This document shows positions 26,522 to 33,577 of a stretch of 64,000 nucleotides of DNA, piece by piece; the first letter of the stretch is position 1; every line of letters begins with the position of its first letter. The notes beneath the pieces are model-generated. The model saw nothing but the letters and a program-made list of their open reading frames with translations. It was not told where the DNA came from and did no database searches. The position numbers and the translations under genes are program-made. The stretch covers positions 1-64,000 of the forward strand of contig JAFDWF010000201.1 in NCBI GenBank assembly GCA_018268575.1, in the 5' to 3' direction. This DNA comes from Actinomycetota bacterium. GTDB lineage: Bacteria > Actinomycetota > Thermoleophilia > Solirubrobacterales > 70-9.

Positions 26522-27330
26522 ACCGGGTGAGCCGCGCCGGCCGCACCGCCGATGCCGTCTTCCTCGCCTACCACGCGATCGTCGCCGACGGCCCCGAATA
26601 CCTGTCTCTGAACCCACGGACTTTCGAGGCCCAGCTCGACTTTCTCCTCGCCAAGGGATATCGGAGCGGCACTCGGTCCGATCTCGAATCGGTTGCCGCC
26701 GGCCGTCGCCTGCCAGGGAAGACCGCATTCCTGACCTTCGACGATGGCTTCCTCGACACCTACGAGGTCGCCGCCCCGATGCTCGCCGGGCGCGGTTTCA
26801 CCGGCTTCGTCTTCGTCCTCCCACGGCACCTGGACGACGGCGCGGCGCTTGCCTGGCCCGAGGTCGACGGTGAGGTGCGCCGCCATCCCGCGACGATGCG
26901 CTCGATGACCTGGGAGATGGCCGCTGGGTTGGCTGCGGCGGGTTGGGAGATCGGTGCCCACACGCTCACCCATCCGCGGTTGACGGGGCTTGACGATGAG
27001 CGCCTGCGCGAAGAGCTGGAGGAGGGGAGGCGGCTGGTTGCCGACCGGCTCGGACGCTGCGATACCTTCTCCTACCCATTCGGCGCCTGGGACGCTCGGG
27101 TCGAGCAAGCTGCCGCCGACGCCGGGTATCGCTACGCCTTCACGCTGCCGATCGAGGCCCAGCCCGTCTCCGGGCCGTTGTCGCTCCCGCGGCTCACCGT
27201 CGACGACCGCGACACCGTGAACCGGTTCCGGCTGAAGCTCAGCGTCGCCGGACGCACGCTGCTTTTTTCACAGCTGCGTCCGACGATCAGGAAGTTGCGG
27301 CGTCACCAGGTGCATTCGAACGCCGAGTGA
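26518..27330 (+). CDS. Polysaccharide deacetylase (NodB/CE4)
   Basis: A 270-residue metal-dependent deacetylase that would remove N-acetyl groups from a polysaccharide or its precursor. The NodB domain is complete: catalytic and metal aspartates in LTFDDGFLDTY (about residues 78-88), the metal histidines in GAHTLTHPRLT (about 150-160), SYPFGAWD, and FTLPIEAQPV near the end. No signal peptide is visible, which is unusual for enzymes acting on exported polymer. It is translationally coupled to a GT4 gene and overlaps the convergent WecG-like gene by 44 bp. Deacetylation next to a C5-epimerase recalls the editing steps of glycosaminoglycan synthesis. Confidence 0.87.
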   Translation: MNRVSRAGRTADAVFLAYHAIVADGPEYLSLNPRTFEAQLDFLLAKGYRSGTRSDLESVAAGRRLPGKTAFLTFDDGFLDTYEVAAPMLAGRGFTGFVFVLPRHLDDGAALAWPEVDGEVRRHPATMRSMTWEMAAGLAAAGWEIGAHTLTHPRLTGLDDERLREELEEGRRLVADRLGRCDTFSYPFGAWDARVEQAAADAGYRYAFTLPIEAQPVSGPLSLPRLTVDDRDTVNRFRLKLSVAGRTLLFSQLRPTIRKLRRHQVHSNAE

Positions 27331-28075
27331 CCAGTTCGCGCAGCACCATGCCGACGAACTTGAAGTTCGTGAGCAGGTAGCGCTTACCGAGTCGCCGTGG
27401 TTCCTGCAGCATCCGGTAGGCCCACTCGAGCCCGGCGCGCTGGAGGTACTTCGGGGCGCGGGTGGTGACACCGGCGACGACGTCGATCGAGCCGCCCACG
27501 CCCATGGTGAAAGGGGCGCCAAGATCGCGGCCCAGCCGACCGAGGAAATGCTCCTTTCGCGGCGAGCTCATCGCGACGAAGAGGATGTCGGGCTTCGACT
27601 CGCGGATGGCTGCGGCGATGGCGTCGGTCTCGGCATCTTTGAAGTAGCCGTGCTGGCGCCCGGCGACGATGAGATCCGGCAGTTGTGCCCGTAGCTTTTC
27701 GATCGCCGTCTCCAAGACCTCGGGCTTGGCGCCGAGGAAGTAGACCCGGTAGCCGAGATTGTCAGCCGCCGCCAGCATCCTGTGCATCAAATCTATTCCC
27801 GCCACCCGTTCGGGCAGCGGGGTACCAAGCAGGCGGGCGGCCCAGACGACACTCTGGCCGTCGGCGGTGATCAGCCCGCAGGCCTCGACCGAGCGGCGCA
27901 GCTCCTCGTCGGTCCGCATCGAGACCAGCTTTGCCGCGTTGATGCTCATGTGCTGGAGGTAGCCGCGGGTGTCGATCGCCGCGCGGCAGCGAGCGACCGC
28001 CTCCTCCATGTCGACTGCGTCGAGGGGGGATCCGAGCAGGTGGACCCTGCCCTCGGTGGCGGGCGGGGCGGCCAC
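27287..28075 (-). CDS. WecG/TagA/CpsF family glycosyltransferase (GT26)
   Basis: A 262-residue transferase of the family that moves ManNAc or ManNAc-uronate from UDP onto a lipid-linked acceptor at the membrane surface. The GT26 core is seen in QHMSINAAKLVSMRTDEELR, ITADGQSVVWAARLLG with the catalytic aspartate, VYFLGAKPEVLETA, ILFVAMSSPRKEHFLGR and FTMGVGGSIDVVAG. The C-terminus is basic and amphipathic (LEWAYRMLQEPRRLGKRYL), fitting membrane attachment. The GTG at 28075 lies 7 bp downstream of the Wzz/kinase stop, so both belong to one operon. The donor is likely made by the epimerase and dehydrogenase elsewhere in the locus. Confidence 0.87.
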   Translation of the reverse strand: MAAPPATEGRVHLLGSPLDAVDMEEAVARCRAAIDTRGYLQHMSINAAKLVSMRTDEELRRSVEACGLITADGQSVVWAARLLGTPLPERVAGIDLMHRMLAAADNLGYRVYFLGAKPEVLETAIEKLRAQLPDLIVAGRQHGYFKDAETDAIAAAIRESKPDILFVAMSSPRKEHFLGRLGRDLGAPFTMGVGGSIDVVAGVTTRAPKYLQRAGLEWAYRMLQEPRRLGKRYLLTNFKFVGMVLRELVTRRSNAPGDAATS

Positions 28076-28082
28076 GATTGAC

Positions 28083-29687
28083 TCAGCCGCGGGCCCGGTC
28101 GGCCGGGTCGGGCACCTTGCCGTCGTCGGGGTCGGGCACCTTGCCGTCGTCCGGCCTTAGACCGGTCGACGGGGCCGACTTCTTGGCCGGGCGCTCGTGG
28201 GCGGACGTCGAGATCGGGATCGGACGGTAGTAGCTCGTCTCGCTCGGCCGCGGAGCGCCGTTGACGACGACACCGACCAGCGGCGCGTGTAGCCGCCGTA
28301 GGTGCACCCTCAGCTGCTCGACCGAGTCACGCGTGCTCTCGCCGAGGCGCGCGACCGTGAGCACCGCACCGACCCTGCCGAAGAGCGGCAAGGCATCGGC
28401 GACGAGCGCGGCCGGCGGGGTATCGATGATCACCTTGTCGTATCCGCCTTCGGCCCATTCGAGCAGCTTCGTCATCCGCTTGCCCTCCAGGAGCTCAGCC
28501 GGATTCGGAGGCAGCGGGCCGGCGGGCAGCAGGTCGACTCCGTTGACGGTGCGGATCGCGCTCTCGGGATGCTCGCCCTCCGCGAGGATCTTGCTTAGAC
28601 CAGGACCAGAGGTGGTCCCGACGACCTGAGCGAGAGTCGGGCGGCGCATGTCGGCCTCGATGACCAGGACGCGCTCACCGGCCGCAGCCGCCGCCCGGGC
28701 GAGGCCCCACGCGATCATCGTCTTGCCCTCTCGCGGCATCGCCGAGGTGAGGAGCAAGGAGCGTGACTGCCGCGTAGCGTCGATGTAGCGAAGGTTGGCG
28801 CGCAACATCATCATGGCCTCTCCGACCCCGGTATCGCCGCCGTCGCGGGAGTGCGACTTGGTGTTCGGGATCGTGCCCAGGATCGGCACGCCATAGAGCT
28901 CTTCGATCTCCTCGGGCCCCCGGATCCGCCGGTCGAACTGCTCACGGAGGAAGATGCCGGCAATCGCGAGCAGGATGCCGACGACGATCCCGAGGGCGAC
29001 ATTCCGCTTGGTGTTTGGCGACGACGGCGATTCCGGAGCGGTCGCCTTCTGCGCGATTTCGGCGCGGCCGGTCTGGATCGTTGCCAGTGCCTGTAGTTCG
29101 AGGACCCGCCGTTCGAGCGTCTTCCCGGCGGCGCCGTTTCGTTCCGTTTCTCCGAGGCTTTCCAGCTGCGCTTCGGCCAGCTTCTCGGCCCGCTTCACCT
29201 TGGCGGTTTCGATTTCGCGGCTGAAGGCGACGAACTGCTGGGCGAATTCGTTGGCCAGCCTCGCGGCGAAGGCGGGGGAGGGATCCGTAGCGGCGATCGA
29301 TACCAATTCCGATTCGCCCTCCGGGCTGACTTCGACTTTTTCACTGACCTCGCCCCCGGTCAGGCCGCCGCCCATCGCCTTGGCGGTGCGCACGGAGAGC
29401 GTCGTCAGCGAAGCGAGTTTGAGGTTGGTCGCGGCTTCGCGCGCCGGATCGGCGTTGGCGGCCGGTTCGACTCCGAGGAGGCCTGCTTCGACCGTCTGGT
29501 TGGTGAAGAGGAGGGACGCGGAGGCGGTGTATTCCTTCGTCTGGGTCTTCGAGTAGGCGAACGCGACGATCGGTGCAACGACGATGCAGATCAGGGCGAT
29601 GCGCCAGTTGCGGCGCAGGATCCCCAACTCGCGTCGCAGCGCCAGCTTGTCCTCGGGTCGGTCGGTGGGCATCTGGGGGGTGGGCAT
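28083..29687 (-). CDS. Wzz-type copolymerase fused to bacterial tyrosine kinase
   Basis: A 534-residue inner-membrane protein controlling chain length and export. Residues 15-130 are the Wzz domain with TM1 (WRIALICIVVAPIVAFAY), a coiled-coil periplasmic region follows, and TM2 is near 230-250 (VALGIVVGILLAIAGIFL). The cytoplasmic kinase has the Walker A region TSAMPREGKTMIAW (about 314-327), Walker A' VLVIEADMRRPT and Walker B KVIIDTPPA. The C-terminal tail has only one tyrosine pair (ETSYYRP) instead of the usual tyrosine cluster, and ends in a duplicated acidic motif, DDGKVPDP. It lies between the priming transferase and the WecG-like gene. Confidence 0.88.
   Translation of the reverse strand: MPTPQMPTDRPEDKLALRRELGILRRNWRIALICIVVAPIVAFAYSKTQTKEYTASASLLFTNQTVEAGLLGVEPAANADPAREAATNLKLASLTTLSVRTAKAMGGGLTGGEVSEKVEVSPEGESELVSIAATDPSPAFAARLANEFAQQFVAFSREIETAKVKRAEKLAEAQLESLGETERNGAAGKTLERRVLELQALATIQTGRAEIAQKATAPESPSSPNTKRNVALGIVVGILLAIAGIFLREQFDRRIRGPEEIEELYGVPILGTIPNTKSHSRDGGDTGVGEAMMMLRANLRYIDATRQSRSLLLTSAMPREGKTMIAWGLARAAAAAGERVLVIEADMRRPTLAQVVGTTSGPGLSKILAEGEHPESAIRTVNGVDLLPAGPLPPNPAELLEGKRMTKLLEWAEGGYDKVIIDTPPAALVADALPLFGRVGAVLTVARLGESTRDSVEQLRVHLRRLHAPLVGVVVNGAPRPSETSYYRPIPISTSAHERPAKKSAPSTGLRPDDGKVPDPDDGKVPDPADRARG
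28107..28154. repeat. Two tandem 24-bp units inside the kinase tail
   Basis: The unit GTCGGGCACCTTGCCGTCGT plus four bases is present twice in direct tandem (28107-28130 and 28131-28154) with a single change near the end of the second. It encodes the duplicated DDGKVPDP near the kinase C-terminus and looks like a recent slippage duplication. Confidence 0.8.
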
Positions 29688-29723
29688 CTTAGCTAGGGGT
29701 CCTCAAGGCGAGATTGGATGAGG

Positions 29724-31181
29724 TCAGTAGGCACCCCGCCCCGACAGCACGGCGGGGAGGGTGGCAAGCAGGATCTCGATGTCGCGGGCAAGGGACCAGC
29801 CGGCAACGTATTGGTAGTCGAAACGGACCATCTCCTGGAAGGGGCTCTGCGAGCGGCCGTAGATCTGCCAGGGGCCGGTCAGGCCAGGTCTCAGCTCGGC
29901 CCGGCGCAGGTGCCAGTCTTCGAGCGCTTCGGCCTCGCGGAAGATGATCGGTCGCGGACCGACGAGGCTCATGTCGCCGCGGAGGACGTTGAACAGCTGC
30001 GGCAGCTCGTCGATCGAGGTTCGCCGGATCAGCCTGCCGACCCTGGTGATCCTTGGGTCGTCGCGGATCTTGAACATCACACCGTCGGTCGATTCGTTCT
30101 CTTTTTCGAGTGCCGCCTTGCGCTCTTCGGCGTCCGCGTACATGGAGCGGAACTTGAGCACCTCGAACGGTTCGTTGTGGCGGCCGGCGCGGCGCTGGCG
30201 GAAGAAGACCGGCCCGCGGGACTCGATCCGGATCGCCGCGGCGATCCCGAGCAGGACGGGGGAGAGGACGACGAGCGCGACTGCCGAGCCGGCGACGTCG
30301 ACGATCCGCTTGGCGATCCGCGCGCTGCGGGTCAGGCGCGCCGGGCCGAGCGAGATCAGCGGCAGGCCGCCGACCTGGTCGAGGGCGCGTGCGCCGTCGA
30401 GGAACTCGAATAGGCGCGGGACGACGTCGATCGCCACGCCCGCATCCCGGCAGGTGCGGATCGCGTCCAGAAGCTCTACGTGGCTGGCCCGGGAGAAGGC
30501 GATGATCACGCGGGCGATCTGCCGGCTGCTGAGGAGTCGCGACAGTTCGGAGAAGCCGCCGAGCAACGGAAGGTCGACTTCGCCGACCGGATGGAATTCG
30601 TCATCGACCATGCCGATTGGTACGAGGCCGTACTGGTCGTTGTTGCGGAGCTTGCCGACCAGCTGTCCGGCGACCACTCCGGAGCCGAGGATCAGGGTCC
30701 GCTGGCGCAGGTCGGTGACCCGGTGGATGCGCGTGCGGACGATCGTGCGGCCGATCGAGTCGAAGATCCCGAGGAGGGCGACACAGCAGACGGCCGTGAT
30801 CGCGGGTGATCCGAGATCGAGAGCGGCGGCGGCGACGAACACGGGCCAGCTGAGCAGGAGGAGGCCGACGCAGAAGGGCGCCACTTCGTTGAGTGAGGAG
30901 GCCCAGGATCCAAGTCGGTCACCACTGTGCAGGCCGAGAGCGAAGGAGAAGAAGCTCCACAGCAACGCGGTCATCAGGGCGAATCCGATGATCGCAAGAA
31001 TGCTGGCGCCCGGCTCGAAGATCACCGCCGCGATCACCGCGGCGAGAAGCGAGGAGATCAGGTCGGAGACCCAAAGACGATGCGAAAGAACGACGCCGCG
31101 GCGTCGTGCCTTCGAGGCGGAGGCTGGAACGCGCAACTCTCGGGCTTTCGCGCCCGCGCTGGCTGCGGTCGAACTCTCCAT
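29724..31181 (-). CDS. Polyprenyl-phosphate sugar-1-phosphate transferase (WbaP/EpsE family)
   Basis: The priming enzyme that loads the first sugar phosphate onto undecaprenyl phosphate. The 485 residues show the full architecture: four hydrophobic segments (about 38-140), a CoA_binding_3 domain (LILGSGVVAGQLVGKLRN to GVAIDVVPRLFEFLDG), a fifth membrane segment (KRIVDVAGSAVALVVLSPVLL) and the catalytic domain. The catalytic domain has FRQRRAGRHNEPFEVLKFRS, RRTSIDELPQLFNVLRGDMS, VGPRP and GLTGPWQIYGRS. ATG at 31181 is chosen over the adjacent GTG at 31184; GAAAGAGA precedes it. It compares directly with the chimera at 10223-11848, which has the same N-terminal half. Confidence 0.9.
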   Translation of the reverse strand: MESSTAASAGAKARELRVPASASKARRRGVVLSHRLWVSDLISSLLAAVIAAVIFEPGASILAIIGFALMTALLWSFFSFALGLHSGDRLGSWASSLNEVAPFCVGLLLLSWPVFVAAAALDLGSPAITAVCCVALLGIFDSIGRTIVRTRIHRVTDLRQRTLILGSGVVAGQLVGKLRNNDQYGLVPIGMVDDEFHPVGEVDLPLLGGFSELSRLLSSRQIARVIIAFSRASHVELLDAIRTCRDAGVAIDVVPRLFEFLDGARALDQVGGLPLISLGPARLTRSARIAKRIVDVAGSAVALVVLSPVLLGIAAAIRIESRGPVFFRQRRAGRHNEPFEVLKFRSMYADAEERKAALEKENESTDGVMFKIRDDPRITRVGRLIRRTSIDELPQLFNVLRGDMSLVGPRPIIFREAEALEDWHLRRAELRPGLTGPWQIYGRSQSPFQEMVRFDYQYVAGWSLARDIEILLATLPAVLSGRGAY

Positions 31182-31366
31182 CACTGGTCTCTTTCGTCAA
31201 ACGGGGGGCTGACCCGAGGTTCTTCCTGGGGAGGGATGCTCACGCTTGTACATATCGTCCTCATGGAACGAACCTTGAGCATGGGAAGGGTCCTTCATCA
31301 CCTTAGAGGGCGGCGGCCCGCGGCGTGTCGACTGGCTCGTAATCTGGGCGAGACCCGCCAAATGGC

Positions 31367-32419
31367 CTAGTTGGCCATGACGGCGGCGAGCGAAGTCCCG
31401 ACGACGATGTTGTCGTGTTCGACAATGCTGACGCCAGTGCTCGAGATGCTTCGGTAGATGCCGGCCTTGAGGTAGGTTTCGGCAGTCTGGATGGTTTCGC
31501 CGTACATCCGGATCTGGCCGTTGAGCAGCGTCTGCTGGACTCCGTCGAGCCAGAGTTCGACAAAGCCTTCGCTCGGGTTGCGCTCGAGGTTGACGCGGTA
31601 GACCAGGTCGTACCAGCGTTCCTGTTCGAGCTGCGGGCCGCGCCAGTACGTCGGCGAGCCGTCGCCGGCGCCGAAGCTGATCGAGCGGTTCGAGTCGAGG
31701 AAGGTGGCGATCCCCGGGGAGCCCGACCACGGCTTCTCGTGCAGCTGGTCGATCAGCTGCCAGGGGCCCTGGAACGTGTAGCCGACCGGTACGCGGATGT
31801 CGTCGCGCACGTAGATGTCTTCGCCTTCGTGAAACGTCGGCCCGGTGACCTCGGAGCGCTGTGAGCCGGTGTCCGGCTCGACGTCGCCCGGCTGTACTTC
31901 GAAGCGGCCCGCGGCGCTGCCCTCATAGGGATGCGCGCTGTTGATCGTGGCGCGATAGGACAGCGACTGCACGTACCAGCCGGAGAAGCTGCCGTCGAAG
32001 AGGCCCTCGAAGATGACCTTGCCTTCCGGGGCGGGAGCCGGGAGCGGGGCGACCGGTTCGCTTGGGGTGGTCGGTGGGGCCGGGGTCGTCGGCGTGGTGG
32101 GCGTGGTCGGCTTGGTCGTGCCCGAGTGCTTCGAGCCGCTCGACGAGCCGCCACCTTCGACCGAGGCGCTCTGGCCGATGCCGGTCGTGCCGCTGCTGCC
32201 GGCGCTCGGTGCATCCGAGCCGCGGCTCTTGCCCGACCTGGTGGCGCGTTGGCTGCTCAACCGGTGCGCGCCCACCTTGCCTGGGGTGGCGCGGTGGCGA
32301 CGCTTGTGGGCGCTCCCACCGTCGCGCCCGTGGCCTGCGGCGCCGGCGCCGGCAGGTACCAGGAGGGCGCAGCAGATGAGGAGGACGAAGGCGGCGGACG
32401 GACTCCGAAGCGTTTTCAT
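31367..32419 (-). CDS. Secreted heparin-lyase-like polysaccharide lyase, copy 1
   Basis: A 350-residue exported protein with a signal peptide (SAAFVLLICCALLVPAGAGA). A low-complexity Ser/Thr/Pro linker follows to about residue 130, including repeated TTP triplets, then a beta-jelly-roll domain of about 215 residues. The domain resembles the heparin lyase I/PL20 group: GDVEPDTGSQRSEVTGPT, IYVRDDIRVPVGYTFQGPW, LIDQLHEKPWSGSPGIATFL and RWYDLVYRVNLERN. It would depolymerise a uronate polymer or release the chain. A paralogue lies 268 bp upstream on the same strand, separated by an inverted-repeat element. A palindromic box lies 75 bp upstream of the start. Confidence 0.78.
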   Translation of the reverse strand: MKTLRSPSAAFVLLICCALLVPAGAGAAGHGRDGGSAHKRRHRATPGKVGAHRLSSQRATRSGKSRGSDAPSAGSSGTTGIGQSASVEGGGSSSGSKHSGTTKPTTPTTPTTPAPPTTPSEPVAPLPAPAPEGKVIFEGLFDGSFSGWYVQSLSYRATINSAHPYEGSAAGRFEVQPGDVEPDTGSQRSEVTGPTFHEGEDIYVRDDIRVPVGYTFQGPWQLIDQLHEKPWSGSPGIATFLDSNRSISFGAGDGSPTYWRGPQLEQERWYDLVYRVNLERNPSEGFVELWLDGVQQTLLNGQIRMYGETIQTAETYLKAGIYRSISSTGVSIVEHDNIVVGTSLAAVMAN

Positions 32420-32493
32420 GCCCTGTCATCGGAGGCCTCCTCACGCTTCTGACCGGGGCCACGTCGCGATGGACGCTATGGCACCGAGCCCGT

Positions 32494-32505
32494 GGACGTT
32501 TGTCC
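32494..32505. promoter_or_regulatory. Perfect palindromic box GGACGTTTGTCC
   Basis: A 12-bp sequence with 4-bp arms, GGAC and GTCC, located 75-86 bp upstream of lyase copy 1. Two one-mismatch versions occur at 902-913 and 926-937 upstream of the GH26 gene. A shared operator for secreted polymer-degrading enzymes is inferred. Confidence 0.4.
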
Positions 32506-32520
32506 TGTCGAGGGGCGGGA

Positions 32521-32690
32521 CTAGATGATTGATTCCTAATCCCCGCACACCCGGATGACGGGCCTGACACGGCGCATCTCTGCGTCCTCGGGCTTGCCTT
32601 TGCCCACCGGCAGAGGCTGCGCCCTGCGTCCTTGACCTGCTTGGTCAGGCCCGCCCCCGGTCACACGCGGATTAGGAATCAGTCATCTAG
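32521..32690. mobile_element. 170-bp MITE-like element with 22-bp terminal inverted repeats
   Basis: The left end, CTAGATGATTGATTCCTAAT plus CC (32521-32542), is the reverse complement of the right end at 32669-32690 with a single mismatch. Both ends finish in CTAG, which could be a 4-bp target duplication around an element with 18-bp repeats. Inner arms also pair (GGGCCTGAC with GTCAGGCCC). It has no coding capacity. It lies between two paralogous lyase genes, and its right end contains the stop codon of copy 2. Size and ends suggest a miniature transposable element mobilised by an absent transposase. Confidence 0.6.
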
Positions 32691-33532
32691 TGAGGCAGTT
32701 GGGTGATCACCAGCGAGTCGTCTTCGATCCGACTGACGCCTTCGCTGTACCGCGAGCGATAGATCCCGGTCTTCAGGTAGGAGTGCGGCATCTGCTGGGT
32801 GAAGCCATATTGCCGGAAGTGGCCGTTGCGTAGACGCTGGTGCTTGCCGTTCAGCCAGACTTCCATGAACCCGACCTTCGGATTCTGGGAGAACTTCACC
32901 CGGTAGGTGAGGTCATACCAGCGGTTCTTGACCAGCGGCTTCGATTGCCAGTCGAGCTCGCTCGCGTCCCCGTGGCCGATTCTGATGCGGCGATCGGAGG
33001 TGAGGAAGATCGCGGTGCCCGGCGAACCGCTCCAGCCTTCGGCCTCGTGGAACTGCTGAATCAGCTGCCAGGGACCGTGGAAGGTGTTGTCCTTGGGGAC
33101 GCGGAAGGCAGTGCGAACGTAGATGTCGTCGCCTTCTTCGAAGGTGGGTCCGGTCCCCTCGGCGCGTTGCGAGCCGGTTTCCGGCTCGATGTCACCGGGG
33201 CGGACTTCGAAGAGGGCGTTGCCGTTTCCTTCGTAGGGGCTGTTGTGAACGATGCGGACACGGTTCGGCAGCGCCTGCATGAACCATTCTGGGAAGCTGG
33301 CGTTTTCGAAGTTGCTGACGAAGACCACGCGGCCCGGCATGTGTGGATTCTGCAGCTGGGCCGGATTGGCCCTGACCTCCGCGGAGGTCGTGGTCGATCG
33401 GGCCCCGCCGCTGGCGCTGTCGGTGCTGCCGCAGGAGACGAGCACGACGATGATCGTGGCCAGCGCGGCGACGAAGGCCGCAGCCCGGAGCAGGGAGGCC
33501 CGGCCGGAAGTGGGGGCGCGGCGCGCAAACAC
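32687..33532 (-). CDS. Lipoprotein heparin-lyase-like polysaccharide lyase, copy 2
   Basis: A 281-residue paralogue of copy 1 with the same jelly-roll domain: GDIEPETGSQRAEGTGPT, IYVRTAFRVPKDNTFHGPW, LIQQFHEAEGWSGSPGTAIF and RWYDLTYRVKFSQN. In place of the long linker it has a lipoprotein signal ending in the lipobox LVSC (about residue 34), so it should be tethered to the outer face of the membrane. The tail ends HLP-H-stop, with the TAG inside the right end of the inverted-repeat element. One copy free and one anchored suggests division of labour in cutting the polymer. Confidence 0.78.
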   Translation of the reverse strand: MFARRAPTSGRASLLRAAAFVAALATIIVVLVSCGSTDSASGGARSTTTSAEVRANPAQLQNPHMPGRVVFVSNFENASFPEWFMQALPNRVRIVHNSPYEGNGNALFEVRPGDIEPETGSQRAEGTGPTFEEGDDIYVRTAFRVPKDNTFHGPWQLIQQFHEAEGWSGSPGTAIFLTSDRRIRIGHGDASELDWQSKPLVKNRWYDLTYRVKFSQNPKVGFMEVWLNGKHQRLRNGHFRQYGFTQQMPHSYLKTGIYRSRYSEGVSRIEDDSLVITQLPH

Positions 33533-33577
33533 GCTTTCGAGTCTAGGCGGGAAGCCTAAATATCCCTTGATGTCGCA

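Noticed and set aside
28107-28154. Functional direct-repeat regulatory site
   Set aside because: The repeat is in frame inside a coding sequence and duplicates eight codons, so a slippage event in the protein tail is sufficient.
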